From Chryseobacterium soldanellicola (GTDB taxonomy: Bacteria; Bacteroidota; Bacteroidia; Flavobacteriales; Weeksellaceae), in the NCBI RefSeq assembly GCF_900100115.1, contig NZ_FNKL01000004.1, positions 124,001 to 188,000 on the forward strand: a stretch of 64,000 nucleotides of DNA. Direction: 5' to 3'. Positions 43,625-53,258 of this stretch are shown here, one piece after another. Made by a program: the position numbers and the translations under genes. Within the stretch, counting starts at the first letter, position 1. The number at the start of each line of letters is the position of its first letter. The notes under the pieces were generated by a model. That model saw only the letters and a list, made by a program, of their open reading frames with translations. It did no database searches and was not told the DNA's origin.

Positions 43625-44311
43625 ATGAAAAAAAGAATTCTTTTAAGCCTATTTATTCCCGCTGTTTATTTTGTATTGACATCCTCCGGTGGTGGCTCTA
43701 CACCTGCTTGGCAACAGGAAAATGTATCATTTCCGATGATGGATCTGGAAATCAATGCCACGATGAAAGAACACGACAGGCAAAAAGAAATGCGTCAAAA
43801 ACAAACAGCAAATGCCACCGTAGAAACTGCCAACAGAGCCCAATGGAACCAATTCAAGGAAAAGATTACCAAAGTTCAGGACAGACTGCGAATTGTTTCA
43901 TTTGCCATTCAAGCGATACCCACCGGAATAGCAATGAGCAGGGAAATAACCAAAATAACAAACAATCAGACCGCTATTATCAATGAAATAAACGATGCTC
44001 CTTATTCCATTATCGCTGTTTTACCTTCCCAGGTTCAGTTTATTGATGATCTTCAAATGGTAACAAGACTCGTAATGGGAATCGTGATTTCTTACGGTGC
44101 CATCAATCAAATGGAAAAATCAGAACGTAAAGTATTATTAGACTATGCATTAGGCGAAGTAAAAACATTGAGCAGGAATTCCACACATATGCTTTTGAAG
44201 ATAAGGGATATTAAAGCCAAAGTAAAACGTAACAAAAGAGCCTTTCAATATTATGTCAATAGGGATAAGCAAGTAGTGGAAAACATCATGAATCACATCA
44301 AATCCTTTTAG
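43625..44311 (+). CDS. T4SS operon protein, helical, exported
   Basis: A 228-residue protein with a hydrophobic N-terminus (LLSLFIPAVYFVLTSSGGGS) and helical rest. The C-terminus RDKQVVENIMNHIKSF follows the shared pattern of this gene group. Eleven bases after the TraI-like gene and two bases before the next. It probably forms part of the periplasmic T4SS assembly. Family not recognised. Confidence 0.6.
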   Translation: MKKRILLSLFIPAVYFVLTSSGGGSTPAWQQENVSFPMMDLEINATMKEHDRQKEMRQKQTANATVETANRAQWNQFKEKITKVQDRLRIVSFAIQAIPTGIAMSREITKITNNQTAIINEINDAPYSIIAVLPSQVQFIDDLQMVTRLVMGIVISYGAINQMEKSERKVLLDYALGEVKTLSRNSTHMLLKIRDIKAKVKRNKRAFQYYVNRDKQVVENIMNHIKSF

Positions 44312-44313
44312 AA

Positions 44314-44979
44314 ATGAAGAAAATAGTAACCATTGGAATGTTGGTGTTTTCAGGAATCACTTTTAGCAGCCAGCAAATAGTTATTAACGACAAACTTCTG
44401 TCACAAATCACCGTAAACCATGGTGTTCGATTAGGAAGTGAGCAAACTTTTTTGGATTCCTATGAAAAGCAAAAAGAACTCTACGATGATATCAATAACA
44501 AAATAACACAGATCATTACGATTCAAGAGTATATCTATCAACAACTGAAAAATGTGAATTCGGCGCTTACCCAGAGTAAAAAACTTATTTATCTCTATCA
44601 ATATTTAGGTAAAATAGTGACGAACTCCAATAAAATGCTTGATCTATCAGCGCAGCATCCTGAATACGCCGTCTTGGTTTCAAAATATTATGTTGAGATA
44701 GGTAAGCAAACAATGAAGCTTCAACAAGAAGTTACCCAGGATATTCTCAATGAAGACAAAGATTTTCTGATGGATGCGATGGATAGAGAAATGCTGATTG
44801 AAAAGATATTTACAAGAGTCAGAAATATCAACGGAAATATTCTGTACATCAATTTACGGTTAGAGAATGCGAAGAAGATTCCTTATCTGTATCAGGTTCC
44901 GGTCCTCCGCAATTACATCAATATAGACAAAGCCATTGTTGGCGACATCATCACTAAATACCATCACCTTTTTAATTAA
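44314..44979 (+). CDS. Paralogue of the TraI-like protein
   Basis: A 221-residue exported helical protein. The middle segment SNKMLDLSAQHPEYAVLVSK aligns with the QHPEYA segment of the protein at 42960, and the tail NIDKAIVGDIITKYHHLF aligns with the other tails. This indicates a duplicated family inside the operon. The signal is MKKIVTIGMLVFSGITFSS. Confidence 0.62.
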   Translation: MKKIVTIGMLVFSGITFSSQQIVINDKLLSQITVNHGVRLGSEQTFLDSYEKQKELYDDINNKITQIITIQEYIYQQLKNVNSALTQSKKLIYLYQYLGKIVTNSNKMLDLSAQHPEYAVLVSKYYVEIGKQTMKLQQEVTQDILNEDKDFLMDAMDREMLIEKIFTRVRNINGNILYINLRLENAKKIPYLYQVPVLRNYINIDKAIVGDIITKYHHLFN

Positions 44980-44985
44980 GAAATT

Positions 44986-45816
44986 ATGGAAAATCTACTA
45001 AAAAAAATCAGTCTATTTCAATTTCTTTTGATTGCAATTTCCCTGTTTGGACAAGTCAGTGTGAAGAGATTAAATGACCCTTCCATTGTTGCTCAACATA
45101 AAAGAATGGTCTTTCAAGATTGGGGAGATTGGAGGCCTTATCCAAAATATTTTTTAGGCATTCAAACCAATTTTGCTTATGCCACGGTATGGGGAATGTG
45201 GGCTCCAAAAATCAACAGGGATTATAAAGATGGGGAAGACATTCGACCATTAAAACCGACAGGGGTTCAAAATCAAAGATTTGCTCAATTGAAGTTTCAG
45301 GAGGAAGAAGCAAAAAAAATAAAGGCAGCTTCAGATACCATTCATAAAAGAAGTGTTCAGGATTTTGCCCATTGGACTTCGACAACGGTCGATGCCGATC
45401 CTCTTTGGCTTTTGTATTACAAACGAATGCTAAAACCTATTACTGAATTTCCTGATACGCCTCAAAACTTTATCGAATGGCGGCTGAAAGACCAGCAAAC
45501 TTTTGAAACACTCAGTAATACAGGTACTATAACACGGCTTCAGGAAGAATTGGATCTCATCAAAGAAAAATATTCAATGTCGAGAAGTATGGATATGCCA
45601 AGGGGCAAACGGTTCATTATGTACCACGAAACCCTTATCAAGTGGAGAAAATTTGTACGAGAGTTAAGGAAGCACAATAACAAGACAACACTGCTTACAG
45701 ATTACAAAAACATTTTAAAGAACCATTCAAATTATGCTTTACCACAAGCTTGGGCTCCGGCATCAGACCAGCAAATTGTTCAAAATGTAATGAACCACTA
45801 TAAACACCGATTTTAA
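44986..45816 (+). CDS. T4SS operon protein with shared C-terminal motif
   Basis: A 276-residue protein with N-terminal signal (ISLFQFLLIAISLFGQV), an aromatic-rich middle (QDWGDWRPYPKYFLGIQTNF) and the tail ASDQQIVQNVMNHYKHRF, again the shared pattern. It lies six bases after its neighbour and two bases before traJ. Likely a periplasmic component; function not known. Confidence 0.6.
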   Translation: MENLLKKISLFQFLLIAISLFGQVSVKRLNDPSIVAQHKRMVFQDWGDWRPYPKYFLGIQTNFAYATVWGMWAPKINRDYKDGEDIRPLKPTGVQNQRFAQLKFQEEEAKKIKAASDTIHKRSVQDFAHWTSTTVDADPLWLLYYKRMLKPITEFPDTPQNFIEWRLKDQQTFETLSNTGTITRLQEELDLIKEKYSMSRSMDMPRGKRFIMYHETLIKWRKFVRELRKHNNKTTLLTDYKNILKNHSNYALPQAWAPASDQQIVQNVMNHYKHRF

Positions 45817-45818
45817 AA

Positions 45819-47051
45819 ATGAATAAAACAACCTTATTATTTTGCCTTTTGACAATATTACTGCCAATTATTGGCTTTGCTCAAACAGATGGCGATTACA
45901 GTAATCTACTCCAATTTTTAAAAGGTGACGGTGCTTTTGAGAAATGGTTTATGGAAGTTTTTACAAAGCTGGATAACAGCGTACAAGATAGTGCTGCCGG
46001 TTCTGCTTTGGTAGGAAAAGCAATCGGAGGTTTAGGTGCTCTGATGTACCTCGGATATATCGGTTGGCAAATGGCAGCCGGAGACAGAGAATGGGAAATC
46101 ACCCCGATGCTGAAACCAATTCTTATAGGATTTACCCTTGTTTACTGGAGTGGATTTGTCAGTATGATTCAGGCACCATTTGAGGCCATTGCCGAACCGG
46201 GGATTTCAATTTTCAGCGAGATAGAATCAGAAGTTAACGACTTAAGGGTCGAGAGATTTAAAAAGCAGCAGCAATTACTCGATGCTGTCATCAAATTAAA
46301 GGCGGAAGAAGATGCCAAACAGGAAGTTATTGAAAATACCACTGAAGATGCAGATGATTCGTGGTATGACATCAGTGAGGGATTGGATAAATTAATCCAA
46401 CCCATCAAGGAATGGTCCATAAGAATGGAGTTCCAAATGCAAAAATTAGTGGCAGAACTTATTGAATTTTGTTGCCTTTCCATTCTTCGGATTTGTGTAT
46501 ATCTCATTTTCTTCATTCAAAAAATATGGTCTTATATTTTAATTATTTTAGGACCGATAGCTGTTGGAATGGCTCTTATTCCCGGATTTGAAAATTCATT
46601 ATACAGTTGGGTCTCAAAATTCATCAACATTAATCTTTACACTTTTGTTGCCTATACGATCATCAATATCGGTCAGCAACTCATCGCTTCCGGTTATACA
46701 ATGGAGATCGAAAGGTATGATACCTTATTATCCAATGGAACCATTACCAACTTAGACGCTTTAATGGTCTATATGAGTAATTCGGGTATGATCTACAACC
46801 AGCTTTTTACCTGTGTTGCCTATGTTGTAACCGGCATCGGGGTTTTGATGACTCCAACTATTGCAGACAGTATTGTTTCAGCAGGAGGAGCCGGAGCAAT
46901 GACGAAAATGAAAAGTGCCGCAGGAAAAATGGCGAGCAGTGCTAAAACAGCAATATTGGCTGCCAAATCAGGAGGTGCTTCAGTAGCAGCAAGTGTAGCA
47001 GCAGGTTCCGCTTCGGGAAGGGTTAAGGAAGCGATGAAAAACGGAAAATAA
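45819..47051 (+). CDS. traJ: TraJ-type inner-membrane channel protein (VirB6-like)
   Basis: A 410-residue polytopic protein. After a signal-like start it has DNSVQDSAAGSALVGKAIGG, several membrane segments (KPILIGFTLVYWSGFVSMI, LILGPIAVGMALIPGF, LFTCVAYVVTGIGVLMTP) and an Ala/Gly/Ser-rich end (GGAGAMTKMKSAAGKMASSA). This matches TraJ of Bacteroidota conjugative elements, equivalent to VirB6. It lies two bases after the upstream gene. Confidence 0.87.
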   Translation: MNKTTLLFCLLTILLPIIGFAQTDGDYSNLLQFLKGDGAFEKWFMEVFTKLDNSVQDSAAGSALVGKAIGGLGALMYLGYIGWQMAAGDREWEITPMLKPILIGFTLVYWSGFVSMIQAPFEAIAEPGISIFSEIESEVNDLRVERFKKQQQLLDAVIKLKAEEDAKQEVIENTTEDADDSWYDISEGLDKLIQPIKEWSIRMEFQMQKLVAELIEFCCLSILRICVYLIFFIQKIWSYILIILGPIAVGMALIPGFENSLYSWVSKFININLYTFVAYTIINIGQQLIASGYTMEIERYDTLLSNGTITNLDALMVYMSNSGMIYNQLFTCVAYVVTGIGVLMTPTIADSIVSAGGAGAMTKMKSAAGKMASSAKTAILAAKSGGASVAASVAAGSASGRVKEAMKNGK

Positions 47052-47069
47052 TCACAAAAAACACCACAA

Positions 47070-47684
47070 ATGCTTATTAAAAACATAGAACAAAGAATCA
47101 AGATCAACAAGATTATTTCAATCTCAACCATTGCTTTTGCTGTTTTCATTGTTATTGCAGGGTTTTTCTTTGCTTACAGAATGATTGAAGATTCCAGAAA
47201 ATCAATTTACATTTTAGACAATGGTGTTCCGGTACTTGCAAAGCAGACAGATGTGTTGCTGAACCGACCAGTTGAATACAAAGCTCAAATAGAATTATTC
47301 CACCGACTGTTTTTCACACTCGCTCCTGATGACACCTATATCAAGGATAATATTCAAAAGTCATTGTATCTCATTGATGACAGCGGAAAAAAGGAATATA
47401 CAAACCTAAAGGAAAAAGGTTTTTACAATCAGATCATCGCCTCCAGTTCGATGGTCAGTATCCATACCGATTCAATCACGCTGAATATGGAACTAAAGAA
47501 ATTTAGCTTTTTCGGGAAACAGATGATCACAAGAAAATCTTCTGTCATTACCAGAAAGCTCATTACGGAAGGCTTCTTCGAAGACATCATTAGAAGTCCC
47601 AATAATCCTCACGGTGTGATTCTTAAAAACTGGCGAATCATCAATAACGAAGAACTATCCAATCAAAATAAAAACTCTTACTAA
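47070..47684 (+). CDS. traK: TraK-type conjugation protein (VirB8-like)
   Basis: A 204-residue bitopic protein: short cytosolic start, one membrane helix (ISTIAFAVFIVIAGFFFAYR), then a periplasmic domain with ELFHRLFFTLAPDDTYIKDN, as in TraK/VirB8 proteins. It links inner-membrane and outer parts of the secretion channel. It follows traJ by 18 bases. Confidence 0.87.
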   Translation: MLIKNIEQRIKINKIISISTIAFAVFIVIAGFFFAYRMIEDSRKSIYILDNGVPVLAKQTDVLLNRPVEYKAQIELFHRLFFTLAPDDTYIKDNIQKSLYLIDDSGKKEYTNLKEKGFYNQIIASSSMVSIHTDSITLNMELKKFSFFGKQMITRKSSVITRKLITEGFFEDIIRSPNNPHGVILKNWRIINNEELSNQNKNSY

Positions 47685-47685
47685 A

Positions 47686-48039
47686 ATGGAAACTACATTA
47701 AAACAAAAGGGTCAGAAATGGCTACAGTGGGCAGTTCAAAATCCAAAGAAATTCTTTATGTATTCAATGATTCTACTGTCTGTTTCATTTATTGGGTCTC
47801 TCATTCAGGGCATATTTTTCCCTTCCGACACTACATTCAAAATTAAAACTCCGGTTATCTATTCTAAGAGTAAGATGAGTCAAAATACACCTGTGAACAA
47901 TGATAAAGAGATGGAGAAAATTGTGAACGAACTGAAAACTTTAAAAGTAAAAAGAGACCAAAATGCTTTGAAAAAAGAAGATAGCTTACGAATTGATTAC
48001 CTGTTTAACCAATACCAAAAATTAAAAAATGAACATTAA
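47686..48039 (+). CDS. Small membrane protein of the tra operon (TraL position)
   Basis: A 117-residue protein with one membrane helix (FFMYSMILLSVSFIGSLIQGI) and a charged C-terminal coil. One base after traK and overlapping traM by 11 bases, it takes the TraL (DUF3989) position, but sequence resemblance cannot be confirmed by eye. Confidence 0.6.
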   Translation: METTLKQKGQKWLQWAVQNPKKFFMYSMILLSVSFIGSLIQGIFFPSDTTFKIKTPVIYSKSKMSQNTPVNNDKEMEKIVNELKTLKVKRDQNALKKEDSLRIDYLFNQYQKLKNEH

Positions 48040-49243
48040 AAAAATAAATTTTAAAGAAAAAAAATATGTTTTGCCACTTCTGGCTTTACCGTTTCTTTTT
48101 CTTTTCGGATATGTAGGAGCGCAGTTTGTCAAAGAAGACACATCTGAAAAAGATAAACCAAAAGAATTGTCTCTTTCATTAGGTGATACGCAGGATTCCA
48201 TTATGACCAAAAATGATGCGTATGATGCGTTTTTCAAAAAAGAGGATAACAGAACGATGCTTGGTGGTTTGGATAAAGAAGAAGATAGTTTATTGAACTA
48301 TGATGACCAATTGTCACTTGAGCAAAAAAGAAAAATTGATTCACTAAAAGCAGAAAACGGAAGACAAAACAGATATCAGGCGAAAGGAAATCAATCCTCG
48401 TATTACAAACCAAATCAATCACAAAGGGATGATAAGGATTACAAAAGATCTTCTGAGATCATCAAAATGCTGAATGAAAAATCCTACGGAAATGAGGGTG
48501 ACAAATTCACTGGTATACAAAAGGAAAAAACTCAAATCACCCAGCTGGATCCTGTAAAATACCTGAAAGAACAAATGCTCGTGATGGATTCTTTAGAAAA
48601 ATCCCGTGATCCTGAGTACCAAACTAAACTCGCAGCAGAACAGAGACTGAAATCAAATAAAGAAAAAATGGAAGATTTTCTCAACTCAACTTTCAATGTG
48701 AGCAAATCGGGTATTAACAGTGGTTTTAATGCTTTCTATAAGGAAAAAGTAAACAGTTTTATCAAAGCGGTCATTGACGAAAACAACAAAGGGTTTTTAG
48801 GAAGTAGGATCAGATTCCGCTTGTTGGAAGACATCTTTGTTGGAAACAAAAAAATAATAAAAGGTTCGATTTTATACGGACAAATCTCAGGATTTTCAAT
48901 GCAAAGAGTCAATCTCAATATTGTATCTGTATTCACAAAAGGAGAAATCTATCCGGTCAATCTTTCGATTTATGATGTTGACGGGATGAAAGGATTGTAC
49001 GTTCCGCAAAGTGTTTTCAGAGATATGGTGCGGGAAATGGGAACCAACTCGGTTCAGGGCACACAGATGGATATGGACGGAAAAGGATTCTTCTCAAGCA
49101 TCGGAACCAGCCTGTTTACATCAACATCCAAATCTATTGCCAATCTCATCAAAGAGAACAAAGCAAAATTAAAGTACAATTCTTATGTCTTTCTCATCGA
49201 CGAAAAGCAACTGAAAGATTTACAAAACCAACAAAAAAAATAA
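48029..49243 (+). CDS. traM: TraM-type conjugation protein (VirB10-like)
   Basis: A 404-residue protein: short cytosolic start, membrane helix (PLLALPFLFLFGYVGAQF), a long disordered, charged periplasmic linker, and a C-terminal globular domain with IKGSILYGQISGFSMQRVNL and DVDGMKGLYVPQSVFRD. This is the layout of TraM/VirB10 proteins that span the periplasm. The start overlaps the previous gene. Confidence 0.88.
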   Translation: MNIKKINFKEKKYVLPLLALPFLFLFGYVGAQFVKEDTSEKDKPKELSLSLGDTQDSIMTKNDAYDAFFKKEDNRTMLGGLDKEEDSLLNYDDQLSLEQKRKIDSLKAENGRQNRYQAKGNQSSYYKPNQSQRDDKDYKRSSEIIKMLNEKSYGNEGDKFTGIQKEKTQITQLDPVKYLKEQMLVMDSLEKSRDPEYQTKLAAEQRLKSNKEKMEDFLNSTFNVSKSGINSGFNAFYKEKVNSFIKAVIDENNKGFLGSRIRFRLLEDIFVGNKKIIKGSILYGQISGFSMQRVNLNIVSVFTKGEIYPVNLSIYDVDGMKGLYVPQSVFRDMVREMGTNSVQGTQMDMDGKGFFSSIGTSLFTSTSKSIANLIKENKAKLKYNSYVFLIDEKQLKDLQNQQKK

Positions 49244-49247
49244 AACA

Positions 49248-50117
49248 ATGAGAACTTTATTATACACCCTTTTAATATTCACAGCTCAATTTTTGACGGC
49301 TCAAACTGCAACCAAAGAACAGATTATTTCCGATTTACCGGAGATTGAAATTACTGAAGGGATCAACCTTCATATTATTTCACCGGAACCAATTCAATAC
49401 GTCGATTTGTCAACAGAAAAACTAACTGGAGATTTGCCTGCTACAAATATTGCCAGAATAAAAATCACAGATCATCCTGATTCAGATGAGAAAGGAAAAA
49501 TCAAAACACCAACTGTTTTTTTTACTGGTAATAAAATCGGAGTGATAACCGTGGTTGCGCAGTCTTTCATCGCACAGTACAAAGTTGTTTACAGAAACCA
49601 GGACAACCTCAATACTATTACCAATATCCATATTCAACCCGAAGCAATGCAGCCTGTAGAGTTTGATAAAATGGTTTTTTCAGATCTTGAATTAAGAAAA
49701 TTCGCAATGGACATTATTCAGAAAAAATCTGAGAAAAATCCGATAAGGGAAGAAAAAAATCTCAAACTAAGCTTTCAGCTCAATAATGTCTATGTAATTA
49801 GTGATTACATCTTTTTAGATATGACCATCAAAAATAATTCAAACCTAAGCTATGACATTGAGGATTTGAAATTTTCCTTAGAAGATAAAAAAATCCATAA
49901 AGCAACTAATAATCAAAGTGTAGATCTTATCCCAATTTTACAACTGAATCCCCAAAAACACTTCAGAAAAAATTTCAGGAACATCTATGTTTTCAAAAAA
50001 TTTACTTATCCAAACAGTAAGGTAATGATGATTCGTCTGATTGAAGAACAACTTTCTGGGCGCACAATCGAAATGAAGGTCAACTATTCTGAAATTCTTA
50101 AAGCTGATACTTTTTAA
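49248..50117 (+). CDS. traN: TraN-type conjugation protein (VirB9-like, DUF4138)
   Basis: A 289-residue pre-protein with signal MRTLLYTLLIFTAQFLTAQ. Beta-rich mature part with GINLHIISPEPIQYVDLST, FTGNKIGVITVVAQSFIAQY and a C-terminal domain with LDMTIKNNSNLSYDIEDLKF, typical of TraN/DUF4138. It forms the outer-membrane core with TraM. Four bases after traM. Confidence 0.87.
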   Translation: MRTLLYTLLIFTAQFLTAQTATKEQIISDLPEIEITEGINLHIISPEPIQYVDLSTEKLTGDLPATNIARIKITDHPDSDEKGKIKTPTVFFTGNKIGVITVVAQSFIAQYKVVYRNQDNLNTITNIHIQPEAMQPVEFDKMVFSDLELRKFAMDIIQKKSEKNPIREEKNLKLSFQLNNVYVISDYIFLDMTIKNNSNLSYDIEDLKFSLEDKKIHKATNNQSVDLIPILQLNPQKHFRKNFRNIYVFKKFTYPNSKVMMIRLIEEQLSGRTIEMKVNYSEILKADTF

Positions 50118-50121
50118 AATA

Positions 50122-50421
50122 ATGGCTACAAGTGTATTGATTATTACAATCCTACTTTGCTTATCTATATTCTTCTTTTTGATTTGTATGCGTGAGATAT
50201 ATCAATCTAAAAAAAGATCAATAAAGTATATGCAGACCCTGCAAGAAAAAAAAATGGAATTAGCTGAAAAGCTCGAAGAATTACAAAACTACCATGTTGA
50301 ATTGACAAAAAAGGAGGAAGATTTTAAAAATATGGGTAAACAAATAATGCACAATGCTAAATGTTGGGAAAATTTAAAAAAATCATCAAAAGAACATATA
50401 GTCCGTCATTCACAAAATTAA
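50122..50421 (+). CDS. Small membrane-anchored coiled-coil protein
   Basis: A 99-residue protein with one N-terminal membrane helix (VLIITILLCLSIFFFLICM) followed by a coiled coil (MQTLQEKKMELAEKLEELQN). Four bases after traN and four before the coupling-protein gene. No family recognised. It may help hold the coupling protein at the channel. Confidence 0.55.
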   Translation: MATSVLIITILLCLSIFFFLICMREIYQSKKRSIKYMQTLQEKKMELAEKLEELQNYHVELTKKEEDFKNMGKQIMHNAKCWENLKKSSKEHIVRHSQN

Positions 50422-50425
50422 AATA

Positions 50426-52417
50426 ATGCAAGAACAACAACATCAAATAAAAATTTATGGCTTTCTGCAAAAGGCAGTTTATGCGGTCGTTGCATTAGAT
50501 TGTGCTTCGCTTTTTTACCTTAATGCTGATGTTCGGGTAGTATCGAACTTATTGAAAAATTTTTCAAAGCTGAGTTTTATTTACCCACCCATCAATGCCA
50601 AGTTTGCAACCGTGATTTTGATAGGATTAGTGGCAATTGGTACAAAAGCCAAGAAAAAGAAAGATCTCAATGTTACTAAGGAAATTGTCGTTCCTATGAT
50701 TTTGGGATTACTGATGATTTTCTCTTCGCTGATATGGCAAAATGAGGCAGGAAATGCGAAGCTTCCAAAAGTATTTCCCGGCTTCAATCTTTATCAGGTA
50801 ATCTATGCTGTTCTTTCTTTTCTAGGAGCCGTTATTCTTCAAATGGGTGCAGATTCCATTTCAAAACTTATGCAGCAGAAAATGGGAAAAGACCGATGGA
50901 ATGTAGAGGAAGAATCCTTCGACCAAAATCAAGAATTAGTAATATCAGATACGACAATCAATATTCCATACTTGTTTCGTTACAAAAACAAGAGCAATAA
51001 AGGTTGGATGAACATCAATCCTTTTCGAGGAACGATGGTCATCGGAACACCGGGAAGCGGAAAATCTTTCGGAGTCATCAATCCTGCAATTCGACAGATG
51101 ATCGCCAAAGGTTTTTGTCTTTGCATTTATGATTTTAAGTTCCCCGATTTAGCACAGATTGCATACTATCATTATTTGTTGAAAAAAAGTAAAGAATCTG
51201 ACTACGGTTACAATTTCCACGTCATTAACCTGAATGAAGTTGAAAAATCAAAACGAGTAAATCCGTTTCATAAAAAGTATATCCAAACTTTGGCAGAAGC
51301 CCAGGAAATGGCAGAATCAATGGTGTCCTCTTTACAAAAAGGAGGGTCGAGCTCAGGAGGAGGTTCTGAAGCTTTCTTTACCCAATCTGCCATCAATTTT
51401 CTTTCTTCCTGCATTTATTTTTTTGCAACATTTGAAAATGGAAAATATTCAGATTTACCTCATATTCTGTCCTTTATGAACCGAAGTTACAAAGAGATTT
51501 TCGATACACTTTTTACTAACGAAGAAATTTTCTCTTTGCTTTCGCCTTTCAAAACGGCTTATGACAACAAAGCATTTGATCAATTGGAAGGACAAATCGG
51601 AACACTCAAAATTTTCCTTTCCAGATTGGCAACAAAAGAAAGTTTTTGGGTGTTTTCCGGAGATGAAGTAGAATTGAAGATTACCGATCGTGAAGATCCC
51701 TCAATTATCATATTGGCATCAGACCCGGGAACGCAGGATATTAATTCAGCCCTGTATTCTTCGGTGTTAAACAGGACTTTAAGATTGATCAATTCCAAAC
51801 ATAATTTACCTGGAGGAATTATCGCAGACGAATTTCCGACGATTTATATTCATAAAATTGATAACATCGTAGCTACTGCAAGAAGTAATAAAGTTGCTGT
51901 AATGCTTGGACTTCAGGAAATTCCGCAGCTAAGACAGTTCTACAAAAAAGAAGTTGCTGATACGATTTCTGCCATTGTTGGAAATGTTCTTTCCGGTTCC
52001 GCAAGAGACAAAAATACACTCGATTGGTTGGAAAAACTTTTCGGAAAAATTAAACAAAAATCATACTCACAATCAATTTCACAGCAAGGAACGACCACAA
52101 GCATCAATGAAAAGATGGACAATATGATTCCGGCAAGTAAAATAGCAGCCTTGAAAACCGGAGAAGTGGTTGGAATGATCGCACAGGGAGAAAAAAACGA
52201 TGCTGAGGAATATAAAACTTCTGCTGTTAGTGGTAAAATCAATTTGGATATGAAAGCGATTCAGGAAGAAGAAAAAAACTATGTTAAAATGCCGTCATAT
52301 TACTCTTTTATAGATAAAAAAGGGGTTAACCGAAAAGAAGAAGTGCTAATGACCAACTTTAGAAAGATCAATAAAGAAGTGGAACTCATTGTGAATGAAA
52401 ATATAAAAGCTGCATAA
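50426..52417 (+). CDS. Type IV coupling protein (VirD4/TraG-family ATPase)
   Basis: A 663-residue protein. N-terminal membrane segments (VVALDCASLFYLNADV, VILIGLVAIGT, IVVPMILGLLMIFSSLIW and IYAVLSFLGAVILQM) precede an ATPase with Walker A GTPGSGKS (residues 207-214), LCIYDFKFPDLAQ, and the late GGIIADEFPTIYIHKIDNIV with the Walker B acid. This is the coupling protein that delivers the relaxase-DNA complex to the channel. Two bases separate it from the M23 gene. Confidence 0.92.
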   Translation: MQEQQHQIKIYGFLQKAVYAVVALDCASLFYLNADVRVVSNLLKNFSKLSFIYPPINAKFATVILIGLVAIGTKAKKKKDLNVTKEIVVPMILGLLMIFSSLIWQNEAGNAKLPKVFPGFNLYQVIYAVLSFLGAVILQMGADSISKLMQQKMGKDRWNVEEESFDQNQELVISDTTINIPYLFRYKNKSNKGWMNINPFRGTMVIGTPGSGKSFGVINPAIRQMIAKGFCLCIYDFKFPDLAQIAYYHYLLKKSKESDYGYNFHVINLNEVEKSKRVNPFHKKYIQTLAEAQEMAESMVSSLQKGGSSSGGGSEAFFTQSAINFLSSCIYFFATFENGKYSDLPHILSFMNRSYKEIFDTLFTNEEIFSLLSPFKTAYDNKAFDQLEGQIGTLKIFLSRLATKESFWVFSGDEVELKITDREDPSIIILASDPGTQDINSALYSSVLNRTLRLINSKHNLPGGIIADEFPTIYIHKIDNIVATARSNKVAVMLGLQEIPQLRQFYKKEVADTISAIVGNVLSGSARDKNTLDWLEKLFGKIKQKSYSQSISQQGTTTSINEKMDNMIPASKIAALKTGEVVGMIAQGEKNDAEEYKTSAVSGKINLDMKAIQEEEKNYVKMPSYYSFIDKKGVNRKEEVLMTNFRKINKEVELIVNENIKAA

Positions 52418-52418
52418 A

Positions 52419-53258
52419 ATGAAAAAACTAAAATACACATTTACATTGGTGGTACTGTTTTACAGTTGCTTATGCTTTGCGCAATTTAACACTCTTACAC
52501 CAACAGTCCCGAAGAAATCTAAAAATTCAAAAGTATCAGAAAAATCTAATATCGAAGAGCCATTACAGCAAAAGAAGGTTAAAAAATCTTGGAAACAATT
52601 TTTAAATATCACCACAAAATCAGATTTAAAAAATGAGGTTGATTCTTTGAAAATGTTGATCAAAGAATATAGCAGTGTAAAAGATGTACGGATAAATGAG
52701 TTTGAAAAACTGAAAGATTCTTTAATACTACTTACGAAGAATAAATTAGAAGTAAGAAAAGAAACCTCAAAAAAGAAAAACGTATTTGCAACGTATGATT
52801 TTGTAGATGAACCGGCAGCATCTTTTTCAAAAATTGTAATGCCTCTTAAAAACAAGATCACCATTACATCTTCTTATGGGACAAGGACTCATCCTATTTT
52901 CGGAACAAAAAAAACGCACAATGGTATCGACCTAAAAGCTAGTTATGAGAATGTCTATTCTGTAATGGATGGAATTATTACAGCAACAGGCTGGGATTCT
53001 AAAGGTGGCGGAAATTTTATAAAAGTAAAACATTTTAACCGTTTCGAAACTTCCTATATGCATCTTTCAGAAATGTATTATCGAGCTGGAGAAATAGTAA
53101 AAGCCGGATTTGTCATCGGAAAAAGCGGGAATACCGGGAACTCCACAGGACCACATTTACATTTTTCGGTAAAAGAATTCGGACAAAACATCAATCCTTC
53201 TCATTTTTTAAATGACCTCATAAAAGTAAACAATTTAATAGCAACATACAATGAATAA
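52419..53258 (+). CDS. M23-family (LytM) peptidoglycan hydrolase
   Basis: A 279-residue exported protein (signal ending near LCFA). The C-terminal M23 domain carries the zinc ligands His167 and Asp171 (THNGID) and the HxH pair His246/His248 (PHLHF), with THPIFGTKKTHNGID and GNTGNSTGPH segments typical of the family. A basic N-terminal stretch precedes it. It probably opens the cell wall for the secretion channel. It overlaps the next gene by eight bases. Confidence 0.9.
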   Translation: MKKLKYTFTLVVLFYSCLCFAQFNTLTPTVPKKSKNSKVSEKSNIEEPLQQKKVKKSWKQFLNITTKSDLKNEVDSLKMLIKEYSSVKDVRINEFEKLKDSLILLTKNKLEVRKETSKKKNVFATYDFVDEPAASFSKIVMPLKNKITITSSYGTRTHPIFGTKKTHNGIDLKASYENVYSVMDGIITATGWDSKGGGNFIKVKHFNRFETSYMHLSEMYYRAGEIVKAGFVIGKSGNTGNSTGPHLHFSVKEFGQNINPSHFLNDLIKVNNLIATYNE

